64,000 bases of DNA from Merluccius polli (Eukaryota; Chordata; Actinopteri; Gadiformes; Merlucciidae). The translations under genes were made by a program, and so were the position numbers. The notes beneath the pieces are model-generated. The model ran no database searches. It was not told the DNA's origin and worked only from the letters and a program-made list of their open reading frames with translations. How positions within the stretch are numbered: the first letter of the stretch is position 1; every line of letters begins with the position of its first letter. Positions 12,803 through 23,694 of the stretch are shown here, piece after piece. The DNA is taken from assembly GCA_030340625.1 (NCBI GenBank), contig JAOPHQ010004848.1, positions 206,001 through 270,000 of the forward strand, in the 5' to 3' direction.

Positions 12803-14923
12803 GTAGTAGTAGTAGTAGTAGTCACAAAGATATAGCAGAATGATACTGTTAATAATAATTCATTCAATTCAATTCAGTATTAGCAACATTAGTTGTTTTT
12901 GTAAAAGGTGATTTCAGTTAAATGATAATGATAATGCCCTATTGAACTCCAGATTAGATTAGACTAGGCCTTGTTATGACAGCACAGTGGATGTCATTAT
13001 AGAGATAAACTTATCGTGGACTTTGACCAGCATATGTGGACTGCCTTTTTAAGAACATGATGTTACAGGATGGTATTTACCACCTGGGCAGCTTATCTTG
13101 CTGTTGCGCAAGTTGTTTATCTGGGTCCAACAAACAACACATCGCACTCCCTAACCATAATTGAGGGTTATGTATTGAAAATTCAGATCCACACAAACAC
13201 ACATACACATAGAAATCCTACCATTCCTCGGGTCTTGTCCTCCTCCATAGCAGGCACCATCAGGGCAGAGATGATTCCCCTCTTTGCGTTCAGGATGCTA
13301 ATGGGTTCTCCCTCCTCAGGATACAGGGAGACTTCATTCTCAATGTCAACCACGAATGTCAGAGTGTTCCTGGGAAAGCAGAACAGATTAAGATATGGAA
13401 ACTATTCCATCTTCATTACCTTTTTCTTTCAAACTACCTCTTAAAAATGTTTGCCCTTTGTTTTAAAGTTTTTAACTTGTTCACGTTCATGACTCTTTAA
13501 CCAGATTTAGTTGTGTATTCATTAATTTACATAATATGTATGTTAGAAATAAATGTTAGGAATAAATACATTAATTAATATAAGAATATCTTCAAATCAA
13601 TATCTGGATCACCACTATGTAATACACAAAATCTTTTTTAAACGACTGCCGGATCACTTACTTTGCCATGGCAACTTTGAAAGCCTCGGACCCAGCAGCG
13701 GGACTGAACACAGGGGTGCCTTGTGCATGGATGTCAGTGACCTCGGTCAGAGAGCAGTCTTTGGTGCGCAGGATGAAGCTACATGTCTGGGGCACCTCGA
13801 TCTCAACCTGTGCAATCAGATGTATAGAGTCATGTATAGGTATACTGTCTTTCTCCAAAGTGTGAGGGTGAATGGTTTGCGTTGGCAGTAAAGTGGCAGA
13901 AGAGTGACGCATACTTTGCAGGAGACTTTGGGACCGTTCTGGAAGGTAGTAGCTCCCTTGACACCATTGAGTGTTTCCACTTCGTAGTCGTACACAAACC
14001 TCTTGAAGTTCTTGAATCTTTTGGCCACTAAAAGGTATATATATATATATATTTAATTAAAAGGTGGATCTGTTTGATGAGGTCAGATTGGAATTATTTA
14101 CAATCCTGTCACAAAGAAAGGAACCATGGACTGTGGTACAGTTTCAAATTGCTAAACAACAATTATTAGTGTTGACTCAGGGATCATAACGGTCTGATAA
14201 TGACTGGTGAGATCATCATAAAGGGTTCAAAGGGCGGGGTACAGTTGAAGGCCATCTGAACGAGATGACTTCAGGAATTAAAAACAGTTTTGTCTTTTCA
14301 ACAATACAAAACTACAAGTCAATTGAGTCAATTGTATTTGTAAAATCAGTTACAGTCTCAAAGGGCTTCACAAGCCACACATTTCTAGAAAAAAACTGTT
14401 CTAATGGCATAATGTTGCAGATAACTTTGTATAAACTTACGAAAACATGAAGATGATCCATCAAGATTTCCTGCATCTTGCTCTATAATAAGTGAGAAAA
14501 TAAGAATGCTTGTAAATTTGGAAAGCCACAAACCAATAATGTTCAATACACGTAAATCAGTATTTAAAATCACAATGTGGGATGCCCAAACATTTTGTTT
14601 ATCAGAAATATGCGTAGTATTATACTTAAAAAATCATGATGAAGGAATAGTTTCCTTTTCTAAAGTGTCCTAAAAATGGAATAAAAAATACCCACAGAAT
14701 AGTCATCTCGGCAACAATGTTATCATGAAAATTAAACTTAAACATCTAAAATGCTATGCCCTAATAAGTACACAGTATTTTGTCATTACATTATTTAGAG
14801 GACCATTCACAATTCAATCAACCAATTACATATTTAAATGTATTATTCAAAAGGTTTGAGTTACTTACGGGCTAGTGTGTAGGTGCCCAGCAACAGCAAA
14901 AGGCATATCTTAATACCCCCCAT
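603..14923 (-). CDS. apob: Apolipoprotein B, copy 1 (26 coding exons, 3198 aa)
   Basis: Large secreted lipid-binding protein expected to form the structural core of liver/intestine lipoproteins after lipid loading by MTP in the ER. Coding exons, 5' to 3': 14869-14923, 14441-14482, 13915-14027, 13662-13807, 13222-13369, 12525-12671, 11726-11850, 11443-11528, 10888-11338, 10669-10786, 10393-10539, 10055-10266, 9574-9796, 9330-9473, 9021-9224, 8756-8923, 8461-8663, 8157-8336, 7954-8078, 7631-7832, 7304-7476, 7038-7213, 6817-6932, 6330-6703, 1821-6220, 603-1721. They total 9597 nt, all with GT-AG borders and matching phases. The start gives an 18-residue signal peptide (MGGIKICLLLLLGTYTLA). N-terminal cysteines in contexts such as QTCSF, AQCGTPEC and LKCM match those of human apoB. 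There is no polyserine/phosvitin or vWF-D region, which argues against vitellogenin. Human apoB is 4563 aa, so this copy is clearly shorter. Whether it is apoBa or apoBb cannot be decided without a tree. The gene lies in tandem with copy 2, about 20 kb downstream of it. Confidence 0.95.
1821..6220 (-). CDS. apoB copy 1, exon 25: 4.4-kb giant exon (beta-strand belt and shortened helical region)
   Basis: This exon encodes about residues 1360-2826 and corresponds to the huge exon 26 of human APOB. The first part (6220 to about 4300) is the amphipathic beta-strand region, with SIDAILNSNGEIQLYGQQ and LYSKFLLKAEPLA matching human FTMTIDAHTNGNGKLALWGEH and LYSKFLLKAEPLA. From IPFLEH (about 4290) to IPCFGK (about 3610) is an amphipathic helical region of only about 225 aa. 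A second beta belt follows, with ARFNQFKYSHYF matching human ARFNQYKYNQNF. The end of the exon (CPSTGLVGFQ...RYP) corresponds to copy 2 exon 28. The exon therefore appears to have fused two originally separate exons through a genomic deletion near 1900-1940. Confidence 0.92.
6330..8336 (-). CDS. apoB copy 1, exons 18-24: remaining lipid-pocket sheets
   Basis: Seven exons encode about residues 911-1359, covering the rest of the DUF1943/DUF1081-type beta-sheet region of the large lipid transfer protein family. Recognisable landmarks are a cysteine pair in MCRPLFSGVKYC (exon 18, human SVCKQVFPGLNYC), NVQIPDYDVETGFRVG (exon 20, human EVQIPDFDVDLG) and FTLALPLGGKTSQEL in exon 24 (human IEIPLPFGGKSSRDL). 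Lengths are 180, 125, 202, 173, 176, 116 and 374 nt. Exons 21 and 24 have exactly the same length as in copy 2, and the others differ by multiples of three. Confidence 0.92.
8461..14923 (-). CDS. apoB copy 1, exons 1-17: signal peptide and N-terminal lipid-transfer module
   Basis: These exons encode about residues 1-910. After the signal peptide comes the large lipid transfer protein fold (Vitellogenin_N family) shared by apoB, vitellogenin and MTP. The beta-barrel part is in exons 3-8 (landmarks KRGIISALMVPAMEED and TSPLALITGM), the helical part in exons 9-13 (KLVTELRGL, AQCGTPEC, KRLAAYLTLMKDP), and the start of the lipid-binding sheets in exons 14-17 (EGKGFEPSIEALFGKNGFFP, HYIFMDN, APGAKGG). 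In human apoB this module binds MTP and starts lipid loading. Every exon has a counterpart of equal length or differing by a multiple of 3 in copy 2. Introns are short (mostly 60-500 bp) except introns 1, 5 and 6. Exon 2 (42 nt) only keeps frame with the acceptor at 14482/14483, because the next possible AG would introduce a stop. Confidence 0.93.
12103..12172. repeat. (AT)n microsatellite in intron 6 of apoB copy 1
   Basis: This is an uninterrupted run of about 35 AT dinucleotides in the intron between exons 6 and 7. It directly abuts the left end of the inverted-repeat element at 12173-12502, which is typical of insertion into a TA-rich target. Confidence 0.95.
12173..12502. mobile_element. 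MITE-like element with terminal inverted repeats in intron 6 of apoB copy 1
   Basis: The segment starts with AGGGGTGTCGCGATTC and ends with GAATCGTGTCACCCAT, an imperfect inverted repeat of about 15 bp. It is flanked on both sides by TATATA-type sequence. The interior is rich in CGATT/AATCG motifs, so both ends can fold back further. It holds no ORF. It resembles the common teleost repeats beginning GGGGTGTCGCGATTC, but I do not assign a superfamily. Confidence 0.6.
12769..12823. repeat. (ATT)n-(AGT)n compound microsatellite in intron 5 of apoB copy 1
   Basis: About ten ATT triplets are followed by about seven AGT triplets in the intron between exons 5 and 6. It is a simple sequence repeat with no coding content. 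Confidence 0.9.
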
Positions 14924-15014
14924 GATGGGTTTAAAAGGAGCTCTACGAGATCCTGAAGGGTAAGGGAGTCCTCTTGTTTCAGTAAAGACTAATCTCTGTG
15001 CTTTGTCTCTGTGG

Positions 15015-15022
15015 CTTTTATA
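15015..15022 (-). promoter_or_regulatory. TATA box of apoB copy 1
   Basis: The minus strand reads TATAAAAG, 92 bp upstream of the ATG at 14923. The expected transcription start lies near 14985, leaving a 5' UTR of about 60 nt. Copy 2 has the same octamer at a nearly equal distance from its ATG. Confidence 0.8.
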
Positions 15023-15082
15023 GTTCTCCCACCTTACTGTATGTGATCACCAGGAGTTGCAGCAACTGTGCTGCCCTGGTTC

Positions 15083-15119
15083 CAAAGTCTAAGCAGTCCT
15101 TGTGGCAGGCCAAAGGTAA
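15083..15119. promoter_or_regulatory. HNF4-like sites upstream of apoB copy 1
   Basis: Two CAAAG-centred motifs lie upstream of the TATA box. One is CAAAGTCT at 15083-15090. The other is AGGCCAAAGGTAA at 15107-15119, which matches the DR1 nuclear-receptor consensus AGGNCAAAGGTCA at 12 of 13 positions. HNF4 binding to a comparable element drives liver and intestine expression of human APOB. Copy 2 has both motifs at matching places, which supports function. Actual binding is inferred. Confidence 0.55.
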
Positions 15120-16874
15120 AAGCATTTCACAAAGACTTATCTGTCAGCACTCGGTGATGAGGCTGATTGCATCGAATTGACAAACAGATTTAAAGCCATG
15201 GTGGAATTATTCCAAGTTGAGTATTATTTTGCACTGGGGTTTTTATGAAAGCTGAAATAGATTTGTAACTCTGGGATTAAAATTGTTTGGGATATTTCCA
15301 TAACAAACCCATGAAGGAGATCTCAGCAACACATCAAGAAATGTGATTCACGTCATGTACGGTTGAACTACCCTTTGATCCCATGGCCTGAAAGACAACA
15401 ACTAAACAAATAATGTTATTTTCAATAATGTTGTCCAATGGACATTCAACAACTTATTTGACATTATAACACACATGTTGAAGCCATGATTGGTATTCTC
15501 AAAACTGATTCTCAAAACTGAAGTGGTGTGTGTTGTTTTATATCTGGGATGAGAGGAAAACTGGGGTACTGTTATCACATTGCTTCATTGAGGACATGTT
15601 ACATTTAAATACAACCATGAAACACAAAGCAAAGAGCAATTCATAATGACAACTAATAAAAACAGATCAACATGTTGGGTGTTGATTATTAAAAACAGTG
15701 CTGTATTAACATTGGCCAGCCAGAGCAAAAAATGATTTAAAAAAAAGATAAACAATGTTCCACTTTGTGTTTCAGCTATAGCCGTTAACCTTTTACCTAA
15801 TTAAGGAAGTCTATAAGAAACCTGTGTATCAGGATGACGTCATGCACTCTGTCAATGTAAATATCTATGCTTGGAAGTTAATCAGGCAGAGAAGATGTTA
15901 CACAAGAGAGAACAAGGTCTAAACACCATGATAACCAAAATAAAATGTCCTAGCTGTGGGGTTGTAGAGCAATTAAAGATCGGTGTCTAGACAAGGCTTA
16001 CTACCCGTATGTCTGGCAGTACATTTTACAAAAAATGCATATGCACATTATTATTATTATTAATATTAATAGTATTATTATATCTGAAACGGTTGCCTAT
16101 ATTTAAAACTCTTACAGTATCACCATGAACACTCTGGAGTTGTGGTGATCATTTGGTCATATCACTATGTCTGTTAACCAAGGAGCTGCCGATGTGTCTG
16201 GTCCTCTGCTCTTTAGCATCCTGCCCTGTGTACCCCGACCCACTGCCTTAATATGGGATTTCAGATTCCCATTCTGGTTCATTCGTTATTGTCCTCACAG
16301 AGGAAATATGTATTCAGTGAGTACATACAAGAGACACAATATGTGTGGTGTTGTGTGGTATTTGTCTATGAAAATTAATGAATAATAATCATGTAAGAAA
16401 ACATACACAAAATATAGGCTACTAGGTACTTGTGCTATTGTCATGATGTGTGCTGCAGGTGCTGCTGTTCGTTGTAGATTGTGATCCTCTAATCCACTAT
16501 CACAGTGGGGTAGCCTACGTGGGGCACGCAAAATACATCTGTGATTTACCTTCCCAAACAGTCCTGTTGAATAGCCGACTGCAGTCTCAGTACCAAAAGT
16601 AAATGCATGCACCCTAGTGTACCAACAGAATAATATTATCACAATGTCTAATATGTAAGGGATAATGTTCATAGAATATCAGTTAGCCTACAATATAACC
16701 GACAGTGTGTGAACACAGTCCATTAATTATGTTAAAAATAACAAAATCTAAAAGTGATAAATACCACCTGGACAATCTGATCACTACTGGTTTAATTTTT
16801 AAATGACAATTATTTGGGCGAGTTATTGAGTGCATGCAGGCTCACGGGAAGGCATCTTGAGTGAGGGGTGCTGC
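15120..16874. other. Upstream flank of apoB copy 1
   Basis: This AT-rich intergenic stretch holds no ORF that looks coding. It contains a short ATT/AAT microsatellite near 16049-16080. I see no other repeat boundaries or RNA genes. Confidence 0.5.
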
Positions 16875-16980
16875 CATGCAAAAGACTGCGGTAAAGTTGG
16901 TTTGTTATTGGATATTGGCTTGACATTCGGTTGGGACCGTCTGCCAATTACATGTTTCAGTGTGAATGTAGTCATGACAA

Positions 16981-18325
16981 ATGTTCACTAAAAATCAATA
17001 AAATGACTTTTCCCCATTCTGTTCACTGTAGTAGATCATATATGCAATACTCTAACTACTACAGGTGAGATTTTTCTGAAAAAACATTTTATATGGAAAT
17101 AGTATGCATTTAATAACTGAAAATATTCACTAAAAATCAATAAAATGACTTTTCCACATTACGTTTGCTGTAGTAGATCATATTTGCAATGCTCTAACTA
17201 CTACAGGTGAGATTTTCCTGAAAAAACATTTTATATGGAAATAGTATGCATTTAATAACTGAAAATATTCACTAAAAATCAATAAAATGACTTTTCCACA
17301 TGATGTTTGCTGTAGTAGATCATATTTGCAATGCTCTAACTACTACAGGTGAGATTTGTCTGGAAAAACATTTTATATGGAAATAGTATGCATTTAATAA
17401 CTGAAAATATCCACTAGAAATCAATAAAATGACCTTTTACCATTCTTTTTACTGTAGTAGATCATATTTGCAATGCTCTAACTACTACAGGTGAGATTTT
17501 TCTGAAAAAACATTTTATATGGAAATAGTATGCATTTAATAACTGACAATATTCACTAAAAATCAATAAAAATGACTTTTCCACATTATGTTTGCTGTAG
17601 TAGATCATATTTGCAATGCTCTAACTACTACAGGTGAGATTTTCCTGAAAAAACATTTTATATGGAAATAGTATGCATTTAATAACTGAAAATATTCACT
17701 AAAAATCAATAAAATGACCTTTTACCATTCTTTTTACTGTAGTAGATCATATTTGCAATGCTCTAACTACTACAGGTGAGATTTTTCTGAAAAAACATTT
17801 TATATGGAAATAGTATGCATTTAATAACTGAAAATATCCACTAGAAATCAATAAAATGACCTTTTACCATTCTTTTTACTGTAGTAGATCATATTTGCAA
17901 TGCTCTAACTACTACAGGTGAGATTTTTCTGAAAAAACATTTTATATGGAAATAGTATGCATTTAATAACTGACAATATTCACTAAAAATCAATAAAATG
18001 ACTTTTCCACATTATGTTTGCTGTAGTAGATCATATTTGCAATGCTCTAACTACTACAGGTGAGATTTTCCTGAAAAAACATTTTATATGGAAATAGTAT
18101 GCATTTAATAACTGAAAATATTCACTAAAAATCAATAAAATGACCTTTTACCATTCTTTTTACTGTAGTAGATCATATTTGCAATGCTCTAACTACTACA
18201 GGTGAGATTTTTCTGAAAAAACATTTTATATGGAAATAGTATGCATTTAATAACTGAAAATATTCACTAAAAATCAATAAAATGACTTTTCCCCATTATG
18301 GTTGCTGTAGTAGATCATATTTGCA
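16981..18325 (+). repeat. 142-bp tandem repeat array, left arm
   Basis: About 9.5 head-to-tail copies. The period was measured from the recurring CATTTAATAACTGAAAATA at 17107, 17249 and 17391 (142 bp each). Units share GCTGTAGTAGATCATATTTG and CTACTACAGGTGAGATTT. Copies differ by a few substitutions, and at least two higher-order variants (TTTTCCACATTATG versus TTTTACCATTCTTT) alternate, suggesting amplification of pairs of units. Confidence 0.95.
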
Positions 18326-18329
18326 ATGC

Positions 18330-19512
18330 TATATGGATAGATAGATAGAGAGGGATGGATGGATAGAGAGGGATAGATGGATGTTTAGATAGAGAGGGAT
18401 GGATGGATAGATAGAGAGGGATATATGGATGGATAGATAGAGGGATAGAGAGGGATGGATGGATAGATAGAGGGATAGAGAGGGATGGATGGATAGATAG
18501 ATAGAGAGGGATAGATGGATGGATAGATAGAGAGGGATAGATGGACGGATAGATAGAGAGGGATAGATGGATGGATAGATAGAGAGGGATATATGGATGG
18601 ATAGATAGAGAGGGATAGATGGATGGATAGATAGATAGAGGGATATATGGATGGATATATAGAGAGGGATAGATGGATGGATAGATAGATAGATAGATAG
18701 ATAGAGAGGGATGGATGGATAGATAGAGAGGGATAGCTGGATGGATAGATAGAGAGGGATATATGGATAGATAGATAGAGAGGGATGGATGGATGGATAG
18801 ATAGAGAGGGATGGATGGATGGATAGATAGAGAGGGATGGATGGATGGATAGATAGAGAGGGATAGATGGATGGATAGATAGGGATAGATGGATGGATAG
18901 ATAGAGAGGGATAGATGGATGGATAGATAGAGAGGGATGGATGGATAGATAGAGAGGGATGGATGGATAGATAGAGAGGGATAGATGGATGGATAGATAG
19001 AGAGGGATAGATGGATGGATAGATAGATAGGGATAGATGGATAGATAGATAGAGAGGGATAGATGGATGGATAGATAGAGAGGGATATATGGATAGATAG
19101 ATAGAGAGGGATGGATGGATGGATAGATAGAGAGGGATGGATGGATGGATAGATAGAGAGGGATGGATGGATGGATAGATAGAGAGGGATAGATGGATGG
19201 ATAGATAGGGATAGATGGATGGATAGATAGAGAGGGATAGATGGATGGATAGATAGAGAGGGATGGATGGATAGATAGAGAGGGATGGATGGATAGATAG
19301 AGAGGGATAGATGGATGGATAGATAGAGAGGGATAGATGGATGGATAGATAGATAGATAGATAGAGAGGGATAGATGGATAGATAGATAGAGAGGGATAG
19401 ATGGATGGATAGATAGAGAGGGATATATGGATGGATAGATAGAGAGGGATAGATGGATGGATAGATAGAGAGGGATAGATGGATGGATAGATAGAGAGGG
19501 ACAGATGGATGG
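18330..19512. repeat. GGATAGATAGAGAGGGATA microsatellite/minisatellite
   Basis: This is a purine-rich tract of about 1.2 kb of GATA/GGAT/GAGAGGGA units. It begins and ends inside a 142-bp unit (left edge at GCAATGCTATATGG, right edge at GATACATTTTATATGG), so it looks like an expansion that replaced part of one unit. Translations of this tract give spurious serine/tyrosine/proline-rich ORFs. Confidence 0.95.
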
Positions 19513-19617
19513 ATAGATACATTTTATATGGAAATAGTATGCATTTAATAACTGAAAATATTCACTAAAAATCAATAAAATGACCTTTTACCATTCTTTT
19601 TGCTGTAGTAGATCATA

Positions 19618-19657
19618 TTTATTTATCTCTCTCGCTCTCTCTCTATCTCTATCCCCC

Positions 19658-19706
<49 letters not shown>

Positions 19707-20530
19707 ATCTCTCTCTATCTATATCTCTCTATCTATATCTCTCTCTATCTATATCTCTATCTCTCTATCTCTCTCTCTATATATCTCTATCTCTCTATCG
19801 ATCTCTATATCTACCTCTATCTATCTCTCTATCTCTATCCCCCTCTCTATCTCTCTATCTATATCTATCTCTCTCTATCTATATCTCTATCTCTCTATAT
19901 ATGTATCTCTATCTATCTCTATCTCTCTATATATCTCTATATATCTCTATATATCTATCTATCTCAATCCCCCTCTCTATCTCTCTCTCTATCTCTCTAT
20001 CTATATATATCTCTCTCTATCTCTCTATCTCTCTCTCTATATATATATCTCTATCTATCTCTCTCTCTCTCTATATATATCTCTATCTCTATATCTCTAT
20101 CTATCTCTCTCTCTCTCTCTCTCTCTATCTATATCCCCCTCTCTATCTCTCTCTCTATCTATATCTCTATCTCTCTCTATATATATCTCTCTCTATCTAT
20201 ATCTCTATATCTCTATCTATCTCTATCTATATCTCTCTATCTATATCTCTATCTCTCTATCTATCTCTATCTATCTCTCTATCTCTATCCCCCTCTCTCT
20301 ATCTCTCTCTCTATCTCTCTATCTATATCTCTATCTCTCTCTCTCTCTCTATCTCTATATCTCTATCTATCTCTCTATCTCTCTATATCTATATCCCTTT
20401 ATATATCTATATCCATATCCCTCTATATATATATCTATATCCATATACCTCTATATAACTATATCCATATACCTCTCTCTCTCTCTCTCCCCATCCATCC
20501 ATCCATCCATCCCTCCCTCTCTATCTAAAC

Positions 20531-20581
<51 letters not shown>

Positions 20582-20665
20582 CATCCATCTGTCCCTCTCT
20601 ATCTATCTATCCATCCATCCCTCTCTATCTATCCATCCATCCATCCCTCTCTATCTATCTATCCA
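19618..20665. repeat. TCTATCTC/CTCTAT microsatellite with ATCC tail
   Basis: This is a pyrimidine-rich tract of about 1 kb. Its right end (CCATCCATCC and CCCTCTCTATC units, 20490-20665) is the inverted counterpart of the start of the 18330 tract, including the rare ATGTTTAGATAG/CTATCTAAACAT variant on both sides. The long ORF over it is an artefact of low complexity. Confidence 0.95.
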
Positions 20666-20679
20666 TATAGCATTGCATA

Positions 20680-21640
20680 TATGATCTACTACAGCAAACA
20701 TAATGGGGAAAAGTCATTTTATTGGTTTTTAGTGAATATTTTCAGTTATTAAATGCATACTATTTCCATATAAAATGTTTTTTCAGAAAAATCTCACCTG
20801 TAGTAGTTAGAGCATTGCAAATATGATCTACTACAGCAAAAATAATGGTGAAAGGTTATTTTAAAGATTTTTAGTGAATATTTTCAGTTATTAAATGCAT
20901 ACTATTTCCATATAAAAAGTTTTTTCAGAAGAATCTCACCTGTAGTAGTTAGACCATTGCAAATATGATCTACTACAGCAAAAATAATGGTGAAAGGTTA
21001 TTTTAAAGATTTTTAGTGAATATTTTCAGTTATTAAATGCATACTATTTCCATATAAAAAGTTTTTTCAGAAGAATCTCACCTGTAGTAGTTAGAGCATT
21101 GCAAATATGATCTACTACAGCAAAAAGAATGGTAAAAGGTCATTTTAGTGATTTTTAGTGAATATTTTCAGTTACTAAATGCATACTATTTCCATATAAA
21201 ATGTTTTAGTTATTAAATGCATACTATTTCCATATAAAATGTTTTTTCAGAAAAATCTCACCTGTAGTAGTTAGAGCATTGCAAATATGATCTACTACAG
21301 CAAAAAGAATGGTAAAAGGTCATTTTAATGATTTTTAGTGAATATTTTCAGTTATTAAATGCATACTATTTCCATATAAAATGTTTTTTCAGAAAAATCT
21401 CACCTGTAGTAGTTAGAGCATTGCAAATATGATCTACTACAGCAAAAATAATGGTGAAAGGTTATTTTAATGATTTTTAGTGAATATTTTCAATTATTAA
21501 ATGCATACTATTTCCATATAAAATGTTTTTTCAGAGGAATCTCACCTGTAGTAGTTAGAGCATTGCAAATATGATCTACTACAGCAAAAATAATGGTAAA
21601 AGGTAATTGTATTGATTTTTAGTGAACATTTTTCATGACT
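20680..21640 (-). repeat. 142-bp tandem repeat array, right (inverted) arm
   Basis: About 6-7 copies of the left-arm unit in reverse orientation, recognisable by CAAATATGATCTACTACAGC and AAATCTCACCTGTAGTAG. One partial unit duplication (ATGTTTTAGTTATTAAATGC near 21201-21215) breaks the register. The copies carry variants (AATAATGGTGAAAGG) not seen on the left, so the two arms have diverged. Confidence 0.95.
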
Positions 21641-21915
21641 AAATTCATACTGAAACGTGAAATTTGCAGACGGTCCCTAACGTGGACCACGGCGAATGAC
21701 GGTAGGTTGAAAATGTGGAGACGCTGTTTTCTGGTAAAACTTGAAATTGTGAGGATAGTTGACAGTAATCTTATAGTATATAAAAGTATGATGATGATGC
21801 TATAAGCTACACTCTTTAATTACGCGGACACTGCCGTGGTCTCCGATTGAAACCACAGATAAAACCGAATGTCAAGCCAATATCCAATAACGAACCAACT
21901 TTACCGCAGTATGCA

Positions 21916-23694
21916 ACTGCCACAATTGTAACCTCGAATCGGCTAAATGTAAGTTGCTCTTGTCGTTATGTTTGCCCCAGATATGATGAGATGGAGGCCT
22001 GTTGGGATGGACGTATTCTCCCACTTCGTCCCATGCTCTCATGGTCGTTTCGCGCTGTGTCCCTCTGGGTGCACGACTGTTGAAGGTCTGGGACCACTGC
22101 TCTGGTGCTCCTGGATGATTCGTGAAGAAATCTGAAATTCGCCATTTTCAAGTCGTGCCTGTTTGCAACAAGTGTGGTCACGCGAGACCTAACGTAATTT
22201 TCAACCGGACTGAAAATGTGGAACCTAAGATCCACTATTACCACTTTTAATTATAGTTGTGAATATGCAGGTCCTCTGCGATCCGCCAGGGGGTGCTGCA
22301 GCACCCTCCGCACCCCTACTTTCCACGGTTCATGTTACATGAACAAGAACTTTCTGCACGACAGACACGCCGTGTGACACTATCGGTGCAGTGGATGGAA
22401 ACCCTGTATCTGCTTTAATTGTGTAATCACTTTATTGTGCCAATTGTTATGAAATGAGACGTGAGCTTGCAAATCAATAGTGGGGTCGTACGTGGTTATA
22501 AAGCTAAAACGTGTTAGGCTACTCGATTACACAAACAACAACAGCAAAATATGTTATCTTAATCATAAAAACAAATACTTGGAATATTGTTCTTTTTTTA
22601 TTTATTGTTTCTTATTCTTTGCATTTAACTCGATGTAATGAGATCAAAAACTAAATACCATTAGTCAATCTATGTTAATGAGTCCTGTAATTAAAGACTT
22701 GGGTTGTACATTTGTGGTTGTAATCTTCACAAAACATTGCATAATATTGTTTTCATGGGAATATTAGTTATAATATTTGTAATTTATATTAGCATATAAT
22801 AACAAAAACAAACATATAATACAGTATTGACAATAAAGACAAACAAGATATGGCACCATGGGATAGCAAGAAAACTATACAAGAAGTTCACCTTAGAGAC
22901 CATTATTCATTGCATTATTAGACCAACTGGTCTCGATGGTTCTCTGGTCCCTTGGTGGTCTGTCCAGCAAGGCTGTATAGGTGGTGGATACTGCCACCTA
23001 GCGTTTGAAAGGACTGTCCCGATTGACTGATTCTAAGAACGATAAATAGGAATGGGTTCATGGAAAAAGAAAACCCTTATTAAAGCCATAAAGCCTGGCC
23101 TCTCGTCAGCAGATACATGGTACTTATTGGGTGTTTGAGGACCCCAAAGTGGAAGTTAATTCATTAGTAAAGGTAAATGTTCCCGTTCATGGTTAGACAA
23201 CAGTGTGAGCAGATAAAATAAATATTAGCATTTTAAGAACAAGGTGCCTATTGAACAGAGATACGCCTGGATAGTGGACTCGTCTCCATGTTAAAGTGTA
23301 GGATCTAAAAGCTTGGAGATTTTACCTGGACAGTTACAAAAGGTCTATTTAATCTCAGTCATCAATCTTCTGATCAACAGTTACTCTCAAAATAATCTCA
23401 AACACATGCGTGAACACATCAGTGGTAATGCTCATCGAGCTGCAGAAGATGCTAAAGCTAATGATTATTTTATTTCATTAAGCATTGTATGATCCATCAA
23501 ACTCTTCAAAAAGCTGACTGTGTCCTTTAGTTGAGCCCTTCACAGAACAAGGTTCATAAACTCTTACATGGCTTCCACCTTTTGGGAAACTTACTTCCAT
23601 TGCTCTGGACTGTTACATGGGAAGATCATTTCTGTGTCATTCGGATAGTTGATGACCTCATGACTTGCATATATATATATATACTGTATATATA
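21916..23694. other. Intergenic stretch, nothing clear
   Basis: There are no ORFs that look coding. A GC-rich piece at about 22266-22320 (GGGGGTGCTGCAGCACCCTC) is palindromic and resembles common fish repeat termini. A TA microsatellite at 23668-23694 abuts the hAT element that starts at 23695. Confidence 0.45.

Larger units (their letters stand above)
16875..21915. repeat. Large inverted repeat with tandem-repeat arms and microsatellite core
   Basis: The outer ends are reverse complements: the segment around 16885-16932 (GCGGTAAAGTTGG, GGCTTGACATTCGGT) recurs inverted at 21864-21910. Further in, GGGACCGTCTGC at 16934 pairs with GCAGACGGTCCC at about 21665-21676. The left arm then has about 9.5 direct copies of a 142-bp unit (16981-18325), and the right arm has about 6-7 copies of the same unit in opposite orientation (about 20680-21640). 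The core is GGATAGATAGAGAGGGATA-type repeat (18330-19512), one further 142-bp unit (19519-19617) and TCTATCTC-type repeat (19618-20665). The right arm has about 183 bp (21677-21860) absent from the left. Foldback-type elements have this layout, but no transposase is present. Confidence 0.85.

Noticed and set aside
603..14923. Vitellogenin as alternative identity
   Set aside because: There is no polyserine phosvitin region or vWF-D domain, and the long beta/helix/beta region with LYSKFLLKAEPLA-type matches is specific to apoB.
16981..18325. CRISPR-like regular repeats
   Set aside because: Units of 142 bp follow each other without unique spacers, in a vertebrate genome with no cas genes; this is a satellite.
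18329..19575. Two minus-strand ORFs of nearly 400 codons made of I/Y/P/S/L repeats
   Set aside because: They are translations of the GATA/GGAT microsatellite in different frames; low complexity only, with no gene signals.
19580..20458. Plus-strand ORF of 292 codons rich in S, L, Y and I
   Set aside because: It covers the TCTATCTC microsatellite and is an artefact of simple sequence.
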